Below are positions 1 through 9,395 of a DNA stretch of 64,000 nt, piece after piece (the first letter of the stretch is position 1; each line of letters starts with the position of its first letter). The position numbers and the translations under genes are program-made. This DNA comes from Dyadobacter sp. CY356 (GTDB lineage Bacteria; Bacteroidota; Bacteroidia; Cytophagales; Spirosomataceae): NCBI RefSeq assembly GCF_021440195.1, contig NZ_JAJTSZ010000005.1, positions 186,001-250,000 on the forward strand. Direction: 5' to 3'. The notes under the pieces were generated by a model that saw only the letters and a list, made by a program, of their open reading frames with translations, was not told where the DNA came from and made no database searches.

Positions 1-2
1 CC

Positions 3-971
3 AACGTACCAATCTATATGGACGCACGCGATCTGACATTTCCCTATACTCCAGGTGCTTTACGGGGCGGTACACATCGTCACGAATGGAGCGGAGATGG
101 CCAATGGATTGGGTTTACCTACAACGACGCTATTTTGAAAGCGCTTGAAGATTCCATAGGCAAAAAAAGAAATCTCAGAACGATTGGCGTTTCAAAAAGA
201 AAAAAGGCTGTTCATGTTGACAAAAATACGGAGAATGTCTCCGGCGAATGGTACAGTGCATTGGTAGTCCGTGTAGTGCCTGAACCCAAACGGGGCAGTG
301 ATGAAATCAGTCACGCTGCTGGTGACAGCTGGATCGGAACAAACGGATATCTTCGTCCGGATGGAAAAAGACAGATTGCAAGAGCATTTTTGGGAACTGT
401 TGTTGACAAAAATGGGAAAGACGTACCGGAAGTATTTGTGGTTGATATTCCTGATGACATAACCAAACCGGGAGAATTTGGGCCGTTGGAAGGAACTGAA
501 ACTGATTTCCCTATGCCTCCCAAAGGTACATTGCAAAAAAGGCTGACTTTCACGGCTGATTCAAAATATCCTGGCTGTTCCGGTATTGTACGCTCTTCGC
601 CGGATGGAAACTCTCTTGCTTATTTTGCAAAAGATATAAAAGGTGTATTACAAATATTTTTGATGTCTCCCAAGGGTGGAAAACCTCAACAATTAACTGA
701 ACATGAATCCGATGTTTCCGGTAATTTACGCTGGCATCCGGACGGTCAACATGTAAGTTATGTCTGGAACGGAAGTATTATGTTGTGCCAAACCGAAAGT
801 GCTCCTTTTCAGGATCGCTGTCAAACTTTAACGACCTCATCAAATCCAGCTCCGACAAATATTGTCTGGGCGCATGATGGAAAAATGTTTGCTTTTAACA
901 GAGCGGTAAAAGCTAAAAATGGGAATGATGCAACTTTACAAGTTTTTGTAAAATCGTTTGAACAAAAGTGA
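3..971 (+). CDS. DUF3748-like beta-propeller protein, 5' end outside window
   Basis: The reading frame is open to the left edge (codons from base 3 with no stop before the ATG at 18), so the N-terminus lies outside the window. About 320 C-terminal residues are visible. The tail holds WD40-like/TolB-type blades with the usual pattern, for example SSPDGNSLAYFA, then QIFLMSPKGGKPQQLT and LRWHPDGQHVSYVW. The N-terminal visible part (PYTPGALRGGTHRHEWSGDG) resembles DUF3748 proteins, which are predicted secreted or periplasmic propellers of unknown role. It converges on the Uma2 gene with only 7 bases between them. The family call rests on pattern recognition; no enzymatic function can be assigned. 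Confidence 0.7.
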   Translation, partial: NVPIYMDARDLTFPYTPGALRGGTHRHEWSGDGQWIGFTYNDAILKALEDSIGKKRNLRTIGVSKRKKAVHVDKNTENVSGEWYSALVVRVVPEPKRGSDEISHAAGDSWIGTNGYLRPDGKRQIARAFLGTVVDKNGKDVPEVFVVDIPDDITKPGEFGPLEGTETDFPMPPKGTLQKRLTFTADSKYPGCSGIVRSSPDGNSLAYFAKDIKGVLQIFLMSPKGGKPQQLTEHESDVSGNLRWHPDGQHVSYVWNGSIMLCQTESAPFQDRCQTLTTSSNPAPTNIVWAHDGKMFAFNRAVKAKNGNDATLQVFVKSFEQK

Positions 972-978
972 TAATAAA

Positions 979-1545
979 TCAAACTGCCTTTTCAAAAGAA
1001 ACTTTCCTATAAACTGAGTTGAGCGGTAATTCTATGTTGAAATATATAAGTTTAATTACCTCATCCATTTTTTCATAAAATTCAACATACCACCTTTCTC
1101 CTTCACGAATATAAATTTCGACGAAGCAATTATTTTGTTCAACAATAATATAATATTGTAATGACGATATGGATCTGTATTCGTTAAGTTTTATGATTCT
1201 ATCTATCTTTTCTGTGCTTTCTGAAATTACCTCAACGATCAACAATGGCTCGGTTGCGTACTTGATTTTATTCCCCTCTTCTTTGAAAATGAAGAAGTCG
1301 GGAATGCGAAAAATTGCTTCTTCCTTCACTTGCGATTTAACTGCATTTTGAACAAAAAAATATGGTTGGTCTTGCAGCAAACCACGTAAATGAAAATGAA
1401 TATTTCCAGCGATCTGATTCGCTGTAACCGATTCTCCTGACATCTCTGTAATTTCTCCGTTTACGAATTCGAAACGTCCTTCGTGCGTTTCGCAAAACTC
1501 AAAGTATTCTTCCAGGCTGTGAAGTTTTTCGGCTAATGCTTCCAT
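979..1545 (-). CDS. Uma2-family PD-(D/E)XK nuclease-like protein
   Basis: 188 residues, the usual size of Uma2 (DUF820) proteins. The restriction-endonuclease-like core is visible: the acidic 'RFEFVNGEI' strand near residues 24-32, PD at 82-83 inside 'FRIPDFFIF', and 'LLIVEVIS' with E105 as the second acidic residue. Members are abundant in cyanobacteria and Bacteroidota and have been linked to mobile DNA, but their substrates are not established. The gene is convergent with the DUF3748 gene and lies about 100 bases from an Rpn-type remnant, so this corner collects orphan nuclease genes. The start ATG at 1543-1545 gives the conserved N-terminus. Confidence 0.85.
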   Translation of the reverse strand: MEALAEKLHSLEEYFEFCETHEGRFEFVNGEITEMSGESVTANQIAGNIHFHLRGLLQDQPYFFVQNAVKSQVKEEAIFRIPDFFIFKEEGNKIKYATEPLLIVEVISESTEKIDRIIKLNEYRSISSLQYYIIVEQNNCFVEIYIREGERWYVEFYEKMDEVIKLIYFNIELPLNSVYRKVSFEKAV

Positions 1546-1645
1546 AAAGATTTCATTTTTATCAAATCTACATTTTAAATTCGAAATTGTAAATCATTAT
1601 TCCCCATAGTTATATTTTAATCGAATGATTCATAATGGTTTGTAA

Positions 1646-1915
1646 GAGAATTATATAGTATCAATTTCAAAAGCAATTTATATTAAATTTGATACAGAGC
1701 CTGAAGAAATTAACCAAAATAAAAAGACTATGGGAATTGAAGAGTTTTTGCTCGATCGGGCTGAAAAGAAGGGAATTCAAAAAAATAAAATTACTGTTGT
1801 CAAATCTCTTTTAAAAGAAACAGAGTTCTCTAATGCAAAAATTGCATCATTGGTTGACGTTTCTGAGGAGATGGTACAAAAGATAAAAATGGAGTTGCAA
1901 AGTAATTATCAATAA
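1646..1915 (+). pseudogene. C-terminal remnant of an Rpn-type (PD-(D/E)XK) nuclease
   Basis: The frame opens after a stop at 1643-1645 and encodes about 89 residues, with an internal ATG at 1730. It matches the C-terminus of the intact Rpn-type protein at 28342-29223: 'KFDTEPEEINQNKKTMGIEE' here aligns with 'KFDKEIDGLIENKTAMGIRE' there. Both continue into a helical tail ending in a small helix-turn-helix-like segment (NAKIASLVDVSEEMVQKIK here). The nuclease core, including the 'HIEVQ' region, is missing. This is therefore a decayed copy; expression of the 61-residue piece from 1730 cannot be excluded. Its last codons overlap the 3' end of the convergent LacI gene. Confidence 0.7.
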
Positions 1916-2940
1916 GATTTACCTGTTTTCAATGAAGATCCTCTGACGATAAGTTTTGACTGCAAGACAATTTTACTGGCAACATCAATTTTCTGAATCC
2001 TTTTTAAGTGATTGACTAAACTCCTGATTGCTATCTCCCCCATTTGTTTTCCCGGATAATAAACCGTTGTTAAATTAGGTACAATTACTTCTGAAATGGG
2101 ATCATTATTAAATCCCACAACGGCAATATCATCTGGAATAATATATCCTTTTTCCTTTAAAGACTGCATACAGCTTACGGCACATATATCATTGGAAATA
2201 AATATTCCATCCGGCTTCACCTCCATCTCATCGATTTTCTGAGCCACCAGCTTACCAGCTTCCTGGCTTAAATCAGTTATCATGACGAAATCGTCCTGAA
2301 AAAGCAAACCGTTCTGACTAAGGGAATTCTGATAACCTTTCAATCTTTCTGAATAAACATTTCTTTTCAAATTTCCGGTAACATGCATAATTTTTGTGCA
2401 TCCCTGGTTTATCAGATGAGAAGTCGCCTCGAAACCTGCAAATTCATTATCAATCACAACATTGCTGCATTTTGGATGATCAATAATCCGGTCGAAAAAA
2501 AGAATTGGAATGCCTCTATTTATGAAAGTCTCAAAATGTTCAAAACTGTCAGTATCATAGGCAACCGAAACCAATAATCCATCTACCCGACTATTAAACA
2601 TAGTCTTCGCATTAGCAATCTCTTTTTTTTCAGATTCCAACGACTGGCTTATCAAAAGATTATAACCTGATTCATTTGCTTCCTCTTCCATCCCAGCCAA
2701 TACAGCAGACATGAAATGGCTGTTCAAACGTGGAACAATTACGCCTAACGTATGGGTGCTACGTCGGCGCAGATTACTCGCAAAAGTATTGGACCGATAC
2801 CCAAGCTCATGTGCCTTTTCACTAATCAAAAGTTTCGTTTTGATGTTGATGGCCGGGTGATTATTCAGTGCCCTGCTAACCGTAGCCGGAGAAATTTCTA
2901 GTATTCTGGCAATATCGTAAATGGTAATTTCCCTGTCCAT
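1909..2940 (-). CDS. LacI-family transcriptional regulator
   Basis: 343 residues, the full length of LacI/GalR regulators. The N-terminal helix-turn-helix is clear (ITIYDIARILEISPATVSRAL, residues 5-25), followed by a hinge helix (FASNLRRRSTHTLGVIVP) and a periplasmic-binding-protein-like sensor domain ending in the typical 'DDIAVVGFNNDPISEVIVPNLTT' region. It is divergent from the mannonate dehydratase operon. A LacI-type palindrome lies in the shared spacer at 3004-3017, so it probably controls that operon in response to a sugar acid or oligosaccharide. A near-identical palindrome lies before the sigma/SusCD locus at 49118. The ligand is unknown. The 3' end overlaps the Rpn remnant by a few bases. 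Confidence 0.93.
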   Translation of the reverse strand: MDREITIYDIARILEISPATVSRALNNHPAINIKTKLLISEKAHELGYRSNTFASNLRRRSTHTLGVIVPRLNSHFMSAVLAGMEEEANESGYNLLISQSLESEKKEIANAKTMFNSRVDGLLVSVAYDTDSFEHFETFINRGIPILFFDRIIDHPKCSNVVIDNEFAGFEATSHLINQGCTKIMHVTGNLKRNVYSERLKGYQNSLSQNGLLFQDDFVMITDLSQEAGKLVAQKIDEMEVKPDGIFISNDICAVSCMQSLKEKGYIIPDDIAVVGFNNDPISEVIVPNLTTVYYPGKQMGEIAIRSLVNHLKRIQKIDVASKIVLQSKLIVRGSSLKTGKSY

Positions 2941-3003
2941 ATCTGATCATAACACCTTATAAAATGGAAAGATAGCAAGAAAACACGATCTATAATTAAT
3001 TTA

Positions 3004-3017
3004 TGCAATCGGTTGCA
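3004..3017. promoter_or_regulatory. candidate LacI-type operator before uxuA
   Basis: TGCAATCGGTTGCA has perfect 5-bp inverted arms (TGCAA/TTGCA) around a central CG, the layout bound by LacI/GalR proteins. It lies 64 bases upstream of the LacI gene start and 64 bases upstream of the uxuA start. It is the best operator candidate in the divergent spacer 2941-3080; binding has not been shown. Confidence 0.6.
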
Positions 3018-3080
3018 ATGCAAATTAATATTCGGATATTTATACCTTTGGAATTATTAAAAAATCAATTTTTGCTTTTT

Positions 3081-4280
3081 ATGATACACACCATGCGCTG
3101 GTTTGGTCCCAATGACCCTGTTTCTCTAATGGATATTCGTCAGGCCGGATGCAGCGGCGTGGTGAGTGCGCTTCACCAGATTCCGGTTGGCGACGTCTGG
3201 ACTTTATCAGAAATAGAAAATCGCAGGAAATTAATTGAGGCTAAAAATGATCAATATTCAACGCTAGCATGGTTGGTTGTTGAAAGCCTTCCTGTGCATG
3301 AGGATATAAAAAAAGGCTTACCCTCGCGTGAATTTTATATTGAAAATTATAAACAATCCTTAAAAAATCTTTCTGCTTCCGGGATTAAAACGGTCTGTTA
3401 CAATTTTATGCCGGTGCTTGACTGGTCGCGTACGGCACTCGATTATGAAATGCCGGAAGGTTCAAAAACACTTCGGTTTGTTTGGGTGGATTTTGCCATT
3501 TTCGATTTGTTCATTTTAAAAAGGCCTGGCGCAGAACTGGATTATGAGCCGGAAACCAGAATAGCAGCAGAAAGCAAATTTCAGGGTATGTCTTCCTATC
3601 AGCTTTCTGTATTGACCAATACAGTTCTGCTTGGTCTGCCAGGTTCAGAAGAAGCATTTAACCTCGCCGTTTTTCAAAGTTTACTGGATGAATATGCCCA
3701 TATCACGGACAGCCAGTTAAGACAAAATCTCTATTATTTTATTGCTCAGATAACACCATTAGCGCAGGAGCTTGGTGTAAATCTTTGTATTCACCCGGAT
3801 GACCCGCCGAGATCACTCCTTGGACTTCCACGTGTTGTCAGCACAGAATCTGATTTTGAGCAACTAATGCATGCTTGTGATGTCAGAGCTAATGGTATCA
3901 CCTTTTGTACCGGTTCTCTGGGTGTGAGAGAAGATAATGATCTACCAGGAATGATCAGGCGTTTTGGCGACCGGATACATTTTGTTCACCTGCGAACCAC
4001 CAAACGCGAAGAAGGCACAAGAAATTTTCACGAAGCTCCTCACCTGAATGGGGACGTGGATATGTATGATGTAGTAAAAGCATTATTGAAAGAAGAAAAG
4101 AGGAGAAAAGAGGCTGGTTATGCCGATTCTGCTTTACCTATGCGGCCCGATCACGGTTTTCAAATGCTTGATGATCTGCATAAAAAAACGTATCCGGGTT
4201 ATTCAGCCATTGGCCGTCTGAAAGCACTGGCCGAATTACGTGGATTGGAAATGGGAATCTCTGGATCGCTGAACATTTAA
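3081..4280 (+). CDS. uxuA: mannonate dehydratase
   Basis: This enzyme dehydrates D-mannonate to 2-keto-3-deoxy-D-gluconate in hexuronate catabolism, using a divalent metal in a TIM barrel. The N-terminal family signature MRWFGPNDPVSLMDIRQAG is present, followed by 'GVVSALHQIPVGDVW'. The C-terminal half has 'NLCIHPDDPP', 'GITFCTGSLG' and 'FVHLRTTKRE', which carry the metal and catalytic positions of UxuA. The start is placed at the ATG at 3081, giving 399 residues, because the in-frame ATG at 3003 lies in the operator and adds an unrelated hydrophobic stretch. It is the first gene of a four-gene operon with SDR, ThuA and Gfo/Idh genes, probably under the divergent LacI regulator. Confidence 0.95.
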   Translation: MIHTMRWFGPNDPVSLMDIRQAGCSGVVSALHQIPVGDVWTLSEIENRRKLIEAKNDQYSTLAWLVVESLPVHEDIKKGLPSREFYIENYKQSLKNLSASGIKTVCYNFMPVLDWSRTALDYEMPEGSKTLRFVWVDFAIFDLFILKRPGAELDYEPETRIAAESKFQGMSSYQLSVLTNTVLLGLPGSEEAFNLAVFQSLLDEYAHITDSQLRQNLYYFIAQITPLAQELGVNLCIHPDDPPRSLLGLPRVVSTESDFEQLMHACDVRANGITFCTGSLGVREDNDLPGMIRRFGDRIHFVHLRTTKREEGTRNFHEAPHLNGDVDMYDVVKALLKEEKRRKEAGYADSALPMRPDHGFQMLDDLHKKTYPGYSAIGRLKALAELRGLEMGISGSLNI

Positions 4281-4374
4281 ATCCGTAACAAATAATTCAA
4301 GATGGTCCCGTTGATATTCACAAACGAATTCAACCTTCGAAAGACCAGGTTTTTCATCCAATATCCTTCAAATA

Positions 4375-5163
4375 ATGCCTGAATCAATTAAAGAAGAAAT
4401 CTTGAAGCCATCCGTTTTTTCACTGGAAAGCAGGTTAGCCCTGATTACCGGTGGCGGCAGCGGAATTGGATTTTACATCGCGCAATGTATGGTGCAAGCC
4501 GGAGCAAAAGTTGTTTTGACTGGTCGCCGGGAATCTGTTTTACAGGAAGCAATTGAAAAGTTAGGGTCAAAAGCTACTTACTTCGTCAATGACATTACAC
4601 AACTGGATACCATTCCCGCGCTTGTTGAAGCAATTGAGAATAAATGCGGACCGATTGATATTCTTGTAAATAATGCAGGTATCAATATGAAGAAATTTGC
4701 TGTGGAAGTGACAGACGCCGATTTTGACAAGGTCATACAAACGAACTTACATGCTGTTTTCTCCATGACACGTGAATGCGGAAAACGAATGATCGAACGA
4801 AAATCCGGCTCCATTATCATGATCACATCCATGGCGGCTATTTATGGAATAGACCGGGTTGTAGCATATACAGCTTCCAAATCAGCTGTTGCAGGTATGG
4901 TAAAAGCTTTAACGACTGAATTTTCACCATATAACGTAAGGATCAATGCCGTTGCACCAGGATTTATAGAAACACCCATGATGCTAACCGCGATGAACGG
5001 AGACCCTTCGCGAAGGAATAAAGCCATGGACCGTACACCCATGGGAACCTGGGGAAAACCTGACGATGTGGGCTGGGCAGTAGTATTCCTGGCATCAAAT
5101 GCATCAAAATTTATAACCGGTGTATCACTTCCCGTGGATGGCGGAAATTCAATCGGATTCTGA
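4375..5163 (+). CDS. SDR-family oxidoreductase, candidate mannonate/fructuronate reductase
   Basis: 262 residues, a classical short-chain dehydrogenase/reductase. The cofactor motif TGGGSGIG is at residues 25-32 and NNAG follows 'IDILV'. The catalytic triad is S152, Y165 and K169 (YTASK). The tail 'GVSLPVDGGNSIGF' is typical. Position directly downstream of uxuA (94 bases) suggests a D-mannonate/D-fructuronate oxidoreductase replacing the usual UxuB, or a related ketogluconate reductase. This role is inferred from context only; the SDR fold does not reveal the substrate. Confidence 0.88.
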   Translation: MPESIKEEILKPSVFSLESRLALITGGGSGIGFYIAQCMVQAGAKVVLTGRRESVLQEAIEKLGSKATYFVNDITQLDTIPALVEAIENKCGPIDILVNNAGINMKKFAVEVTDADFDKVIQTNLHAVFSMTRECGKRMIERKSGSIIMITSMAAIYGIDRVVAYTASKSAVAGMVKALTTEFSPYNVRINAVAPGFIETPMMLTAMNGDPSRRNKAMDRTPMGTWGKPDDVGWAVVFLASNASKFITGVSLPVDGGNSIGF

Positions 5164-5201
5164 AAAATATTCCCTGACTTTTATAAATCAATGATTTAAC
5201 A

Positions 5202-6041
5202 ATGAAAAGAACAGTTTTTGCGAGTTTTACATTTCTGCTTCTGGCACTTTCTCTTGTATTTTTGAGCATACCGGCACATGCTCAAAAAATCAAATGGAAC
5301 AAAGTTAAAATACTGGTTTATACCAAAAATGGAAAAGGTTATGTTCATGACAACATTGCTAATTCTGTTGAAGCGATTCAGGCTCTTGGAAAACAGTATG
5401 GCTTTACCGTTGACGCAAGTGATGACCCTTCCAAATTCACTGACGAAAACCTGAAACAATATGACGCCCTGATTTTTTCAAACACCAATAATGACGTTTT
5501 TGATACTGATGCACAGCGTGTTGCTTTGATGCGCTACATTCAGGCTGGTGGAAATTTCGTTGGATTACATTCAGCCTGTGGTACAGAAAGGAGCTGGACA
5601 TGGTTTAAAAATATGCTGGGCGGAACATTTTTCTGGCATGAACCGGGACAAAGTTTTTCGGTAAAAATGCTTGACTCAAAAAATCCGTCACTGGCACATT
5701 TACCAAAAAAGTGGGATAGAGAAAAAGATGAGTTTTATTTTTTGAAAGAAATGAGCGTAAACCTGAACGTTCTGGCGGTCAACGATCACACTACGATTCA
5801 GAAACCTGCGGGAAAAGCGCTTGATACTTTTGGAACCATATTCCCATCGGTCTGGTGGCATGAATACGATGGCGGACGTGCATTTTACACTTCCATAGGA
5901 CATGAAAAAGATGACTATTTAAAAGACGATTTACGAAAGCATATTCTTGGAGGAATTGAATGGGCGATTGGACCACAAAAACCGCGGAATTACAGCAAAG
6001 CCTACGCAAAAACCCCATCCGACGAAGTCAAAACCAACTAG
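5202..6041 (+). CDS. secreted ThuA-domain protein
   Basis: 279 residues with an N-terminal signal peptide (charged MKR, hydrophobic core, cleavage probably after AHA at about residue 28). The rest is a ThuA/trehalose-utilisation fold, a class I glutamine-amidotransferase-like domain. Typical blocks are 'YDALIFSNTNND', 'GNFVGLHSACGTERSWTWF' and 'GRAFYTSIGHEKDDY' near the end. Such proteins occur with Gfo/Idh oxidoreductases in glycoside breakdown via 3-keto sugars in Bacteroidota and Planctomycetes; the exact reaction is unclear. It lies 38 bases after the SDR gene. Its stop codon (TAG, 6039-6041) touches the palindromic repeat that starts at 6041. Confidence 0.9.
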   Translation: MKRTVFASFTFLLLALSLVFLSIPAHAQKIKWNKVKILVYTKNGKGYVHDNIANSVEAIQALGKQYGFTVDASDDPSKFTDENLKQYDALIFSNTNNDVFDTDAQRVALMRYIQAGGNFVGLHSACGTERSWTWFKNMLGGTFFWHEPGQSFSVKMLDSKNPSLAHLPKKWDREKDEFYFLKEMSVNLNVLAVNDHTTIQKPAGKALDTFGTIFPSVWWHEYDGGRAFYTSIGHEKDDYLKDDLRKHILGGIEWAIGPQKPRNYSKAYAKTPSDEVKTN

Positions 6042-6090
6042 GCCTGAAAGGCCGACATACCTTAACATAGGGCATCGCCCTATGGGGCTT
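6041..6090. repeat. two-hairpin REP-like element (family A)
   Basis: The element has two compact hairpins: GGCCT-gaa-AGGCC (6041-6053) and TAGGGC-atc-GCCCTA (6068-6082). The same layout, CCCT-gaa-AGGG followed by TAGGGC-aac-GCCCTA, recurs at 9391-9430. The first base is the last base of the ThuA stop codon. Confidence 0.75.
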
Positions 6091-6122
6091 ACCATCTCCA
6101 TCACCCAACAATCCTGAATCCA

Positions 6123-7559
6123 ATGAATAGCTCGGAAGAAAAAAATCAAAGCAGAAGATCATTTCTAAAAACTGCCGGAACAGGTACCGCAGGTATCATT
6201 GCCGCGTCCATGTTCCCAACCATTGTTCCCGCCAGTGTTTTTGGAAAAAATGCGCCAAGTAATAAAATTAATATCGGACAGATCGGATTTGGCCGGATTG
6301 GCTCCTCTCACGATTTACCGGAAATTATAAAAAATGAAGCTGCGCATGTGATCGCCGTAGCGGATCTGGACAAAAACCGTTTGGCACAGGGTAAAATCTG
6401 GATTGAAAAGAAATATGCTGAACGTACCGGAAAAGAGAAATATGTGGAAGTAAAAACATACGACGATTACCATGAGATTTTAGCAAGGAAAGATATTGAT
6501 GCCGTAATCATTAGTACGCCGGATCACTGGCATGCACAGCCAGCCATGGAAGCGGCGGTAGCCGGAAAACATATCTACATGCAAAAGCCAACTTCCCTTA
6601 CTATCCGTGAAGGAAGGCAAATGGCTGATATGGTAATTAAGAAAAAAGTCATTTTCCAGCTAGGCAGTCAGCAACGGTCAATGAATCCCTGGCCGCAATT
6701 TAAGAGAACTTGCGAACTGGTCAGAAATGGCAGGATTGGTAAATTGAAAAAAGTATATGTCGGACTTCCTGGTGATCCTGCCGGAGGAAACCCTGATAAA
6801 ATGCCCGTTCCTTCTAATTTAAATTATGATATGTGGCTGGGTTCCACGCCTGACATTTATTATACAAAAGACCGAGTACATTCTCAGACTGATATGCTGA
6901 ATGAGCGTCCGGGGTGGTTACGTTTGGAACAGTTTGGAGCGGGAATGATCACAGGCTGGGGTTCTCACCATATCGATATTGCGCATTGGGGAATGGATAC
7001 CGAATTAACAGGACCAATTGAGATTGAAGGAAAAGCAACGTTTCCTGCACCAGGATCAGGATTGTGGGATGTCCACGGCGATTTTTTAGTCAATTCGAAA
7101 TATGCCAATGGCGTTGAAATGGAAATTGGCGGAACAAATCCGAATGGTGTAAAATTTGAAGGAACAGAAGGCTGGATATTTGTCTCTCGCGGAAATGTCG
7201 GCGTAACTGCTTCTGATCCTGGCGCCGCAGTTGCTGCAAAAGAAAATAAAGCATTTTACGCAAGTGATCCAAAAATTCTTGGATCAGTGATCGGACAAAA
7301 TGAAATTCATTTATACGAAAGTCCGGAACAACACCAGAACTGGATTGAAAGTATCCAAAGTGGGAAACAAACGATAAGTCATGCGGAAATAGCCCAACGC
7401 TCGTGTACCGCTTGTCTACTCGCGCATACTGCGATGAAGCTTGGCAGAAAACTGAAATGGGATCCTAAAAAAGAAGATTATATAGGTGATAAAGAAGCAA
7501 GTGCCACTTTGTCAAGACCTCAACGCGGACCTTATGGAACGACCAAAGTGAAAGGTTAA
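6123..7559 (+). CDS. Tat-exported Gfo/Idh/MocA-family oxidoreductase
   Basis: 478 residues. The N-terminus carries a twin-arginine signal (SRRSFLKTAG, R11-R12) and a short hydrophobic segment, so it should act in the periplasm. The Rossmann motif GFGRIG is at residues 55-60, 'YMQKPTSL' stands at the EKP position (Gln for Glu, with Lys and Pro kept), and 'GWGSHHIDIAHWGMD' is the histidine-containing substrate motif. Exported members of this subfamily oxidise or epimerise sugars and glycosides with tightly held NAD(P). As last gene of the uxuA operon it probably acts on the same sugar-acid or glycoside substrate. A strong terminator follows 17 bases after the stop. Confidence 0.92.
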   Translation: MNSSEEKNQSRRSFLKTAGTGTAGIIAASMFPTIVPASVFGKNAPSNKINIGQIGFGRIGSSHDLPEIIKNEAAHVIAVADLDKNRLAQGKIWIEKKYAERTGKEKYVEVKTYDDYHEILARKDIDAVIISTPDHWHAQPAMEAAVAGKHIYMQKPTSLTIREGRQMADMVIKKKVIFQLGSQQRSMNPWPQFKRTCELVRNGRIGKLKKVYVGLPGDPAGGNPDKMPVPSNLNYDMWLGSTPDIYYTKDRVHSQTDMLNERPGWLRLEQFGAGMITGWGSHHIDIAHWGMDTELTGPIEIEGKATFPAPGSGLWDVHGDFLVNSKYANGVEMEIGGTNPNGVKFEGTEGWIFVSRGNVGVTASDPGAAVAAKENKAFYASDPKILGSVIGQNEIHLYESPEQHQNWIESIQSGKQTISHAEIAQRSCTACLLAHTAMKLGRKLKWDPKKEDYIGDKEASATLSRPQRGPYGTTKVKG

Positions 7560-7576
7560 GACGATTTCAACAAAAA

Positions 7577-7610
7577 AAATCCCTCCAAAATTGAAGTTTG
7601 GAGGGATTTT
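7577..7610 (+). terminator. rho-independent terminator of the uxuA operon
   Basis: A perfect 13-bp stem AAATCCCTCCAAA / TTTGGAGGGATTT with a short loop is followed by a run of T. It lies 17 bases after the Gfo/Idh stop codon. Confidence 0.92.
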
Positions 7611-7706
7611 TTTGTTTGTATCCAATCTTTTTTCACTGATTGATTTATGATAAATTATTTGACTTAAATTGGATAAAAACTAACCTCACTCCGAAAACTC
7701 AGCTTC

Positions 7707-9395
7707 ATGAAACATTTGCTTCCCTTAATATTTTTCTGCACCTGCCTGTTTTCTTGTTCTTCTAAAACAGAGTATGATACAATCATTCGTAACGGTACGA
7801 TCTATGATGGAAACGGTGAAAAACCTTTCATGGCTGATATTGCCATTAATGCCGATACCATCGCCTTTATTGGTGACCTGAAAAATGAAAAGGCTAAAAA
7901 TGAAATTGATGCAAAAGGACAAGCTATTGCGCCTGGTTTTATAAACATGCTGAGCTGGGCAACGGAATCGTTGATTCAGGATGGCCGCAGCCAAAGTGAT
8001 ATTCGTCAGGGTGTAACTCTGGAAGTGATGGGAGAAGGTACCAGCATGGGTCCATTAAACCCGAAGATGAAATCTGATCTGCAAAAAGGACAGGGTGATG
8101 TCAAGTATAAAATCGATTGGAATACGCTTGGAGAATATTTGAATTTTCTCGAAAAGAAAGGTATAAGTTGTAATGTTGCTTCATTTATCGGAGCCGGCAC
8201 AGTCAGGACTTATGTTGTGGGCGAAGATAACCGCAAAGCCACGCATGCCGAATTAGATAGCATGCAATTATTGGTAAAAAAAGCCATGGAAGAAGGTGCC
8301 ATGGGTGTGGGATCTTCATTAATTTATCCGCCCGATTTTTTCGCTGACACACAAGAACTGATCGCGCTGTGCAAAGAAGCGTCGAAACATGGCGGTATGT
8401 ACATTTCGCATATGCGCAGCGAGGGGAATAAGCTGGATGAAGCTGTTGAAGAATTGATTACCATTTCAAAAGAAGCCAATATTCCTGCCGAAATTTATCA
8501 CCTTAAAGCAGCTGGAAAAGACAACTGGAAGAAAATGGATGGTGTGATTAAACGTATTGAAAAAGCACGAGCAGAAGGTTTGCACATAACTGCTGATATG
8601 TACACATATCTTGCCGGTGCCACGGGACTTACTTCCTCCTTTCCACCTTCTTTGCAGGATGGCAGTTTTGGCAAATTATGGCTCCGGTTGCAGGATCCGG
8701 CGATCAGAGCTAAAATGGCGATAGCTATGAAAACGAATCCTTCTGACTGGGAAAATCTTTATTACGGTGCCGGATCTGCTAAAAAAGTTCTATTGCTCGG
8801 GTTTAAACAAGATTCTTTGAAAAAATATACAGGAAAAACTTTGGCAGAAGTTGCCAAAATCAAAGGCAAATCGCCCGAAGAAACTGCCATGGATCTTATT
8901 GTGCAGGATAGCACCAGAATTGGCGCTGCGTATTTTTTAATGAATGAAGAAAATGTAAAAAAACAGGTAGCGCTGCCCTGGGTGAGTTTTGGATCTGACG
9001 AAGGAAGTTTTTCGCCGGAAGGGGTTTTTCTAAAATCCCAGCCTCATCCACGGGCCTATGGAAATTTCATTCGTGTGATCGGGCATTATTCAAGGGATGA
9101 AAAGCTGTTACCCTTGGAGAAAGCGATTTACAAACTGGCCAAACTACCTGCAACAAACTTAAAACTCAAAAAACGTGGTGAACTTAAAGTTGGATATTAC
9201 GCCGATGTGGTAATTTTCGATCCAAAAAAAGTTAACGACCTGGCTACTTATGACAAACCTCAACAATTTGCCACCGGTATATCTGATGTTTTTGTAAACG
9301 GCGTAGCTGTTTTGAAAAACGGGGAACATACAGGCGCTACTCCCGGAAGATTCGTAAAAGGCCCCGGCTACAAACCCGAAAATAAACAGCCCTGA
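7707..9395 (+). CDS. D-aminoacylase-like amidohydrolase lipoprotein
   Basis: 562 residues. The N-terminus has a lipoprotein signal with lipobox LFSC (Cys about residue 17), so it is probably membrane-anchored. The mature part is an amidohydrolase of the N-acyl-D-amino-acid deacylase group: 'TIIRNGTIYDGNGEKPFMADIAI' marks the N-terminal beta-sandwich, 'GMYISHMRSEGNKLDEAVEE' and 'PAEIYHLKAAGKDNW' hold the metal-lysine and histidine regions, and 'GSDEGSF' the late aspartate. The last part 'KKRGELKVGYYADVVIFDP' is also typical. It would hydrolyse N-acyl-D-amino acids or related amides. The N-terminal HxH metal motif of dihydroorotases is not seen ('PGFINMLSWATESLIQDG'), as usual in D-aminoacylases. 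The stop codon lies inside a palindromic repeat. Confidence 0.88.
   Translation: MKHLLPLIFFCTCLFSCSSKTEYDTIIRNGTIYDGNGEKPFMADIAINADTIAFIGDLKNEKAKNEIDAKGQAIAPGFINMLSWATESLIQDGRSQSDIRQGVTLEVMGEGTSMGPLNPKMKSDLQKGQGDVKYKIDWNTLGEYLNFLEKKGISCNVASFIGAGTVRTYVVGEDNRKATHAELDSMQLLVKKAMEEGAMGVGSSLIYPPDFFADTQELIALCKEASKHGGMYISHMRSEGNKLDEAVEELITISKEANIPAEIYHLKAAGKDNWKKMDGVIKRIEKARAEGLHITADMYTYLAGATGLTSSFPPSLQDGSFGKLWLRLQDPAIRAKMAIAMKTNPSDWENLYYGAGSAKKVLLLGFKQDSLKKYTGKTLAEVAKIKGKSPEETAMDLIVQDSTRIGAAYFLMNEENVKKQVALPWVSFGSDEGSFSPEGVFLKSQPHPRAYGNFIRVIGHYSRDEKLLPLEKAIYKLAKLPATNLKLKKRGELKVGYYADVVIFDPKKVNDLATYDKPQQFATGISDVFVNGVAVLKNGEHTGATPGRFVKGPGYKPENKQP

Noticed and set aside
3003..3080. N-terminal extension of mannonate dehydratase from the ATG at 3003
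   Set aside because: The extension overlaps the operator and adds hydrophobic residues not expected in UxuA. The family start matches the ATG at 3081.
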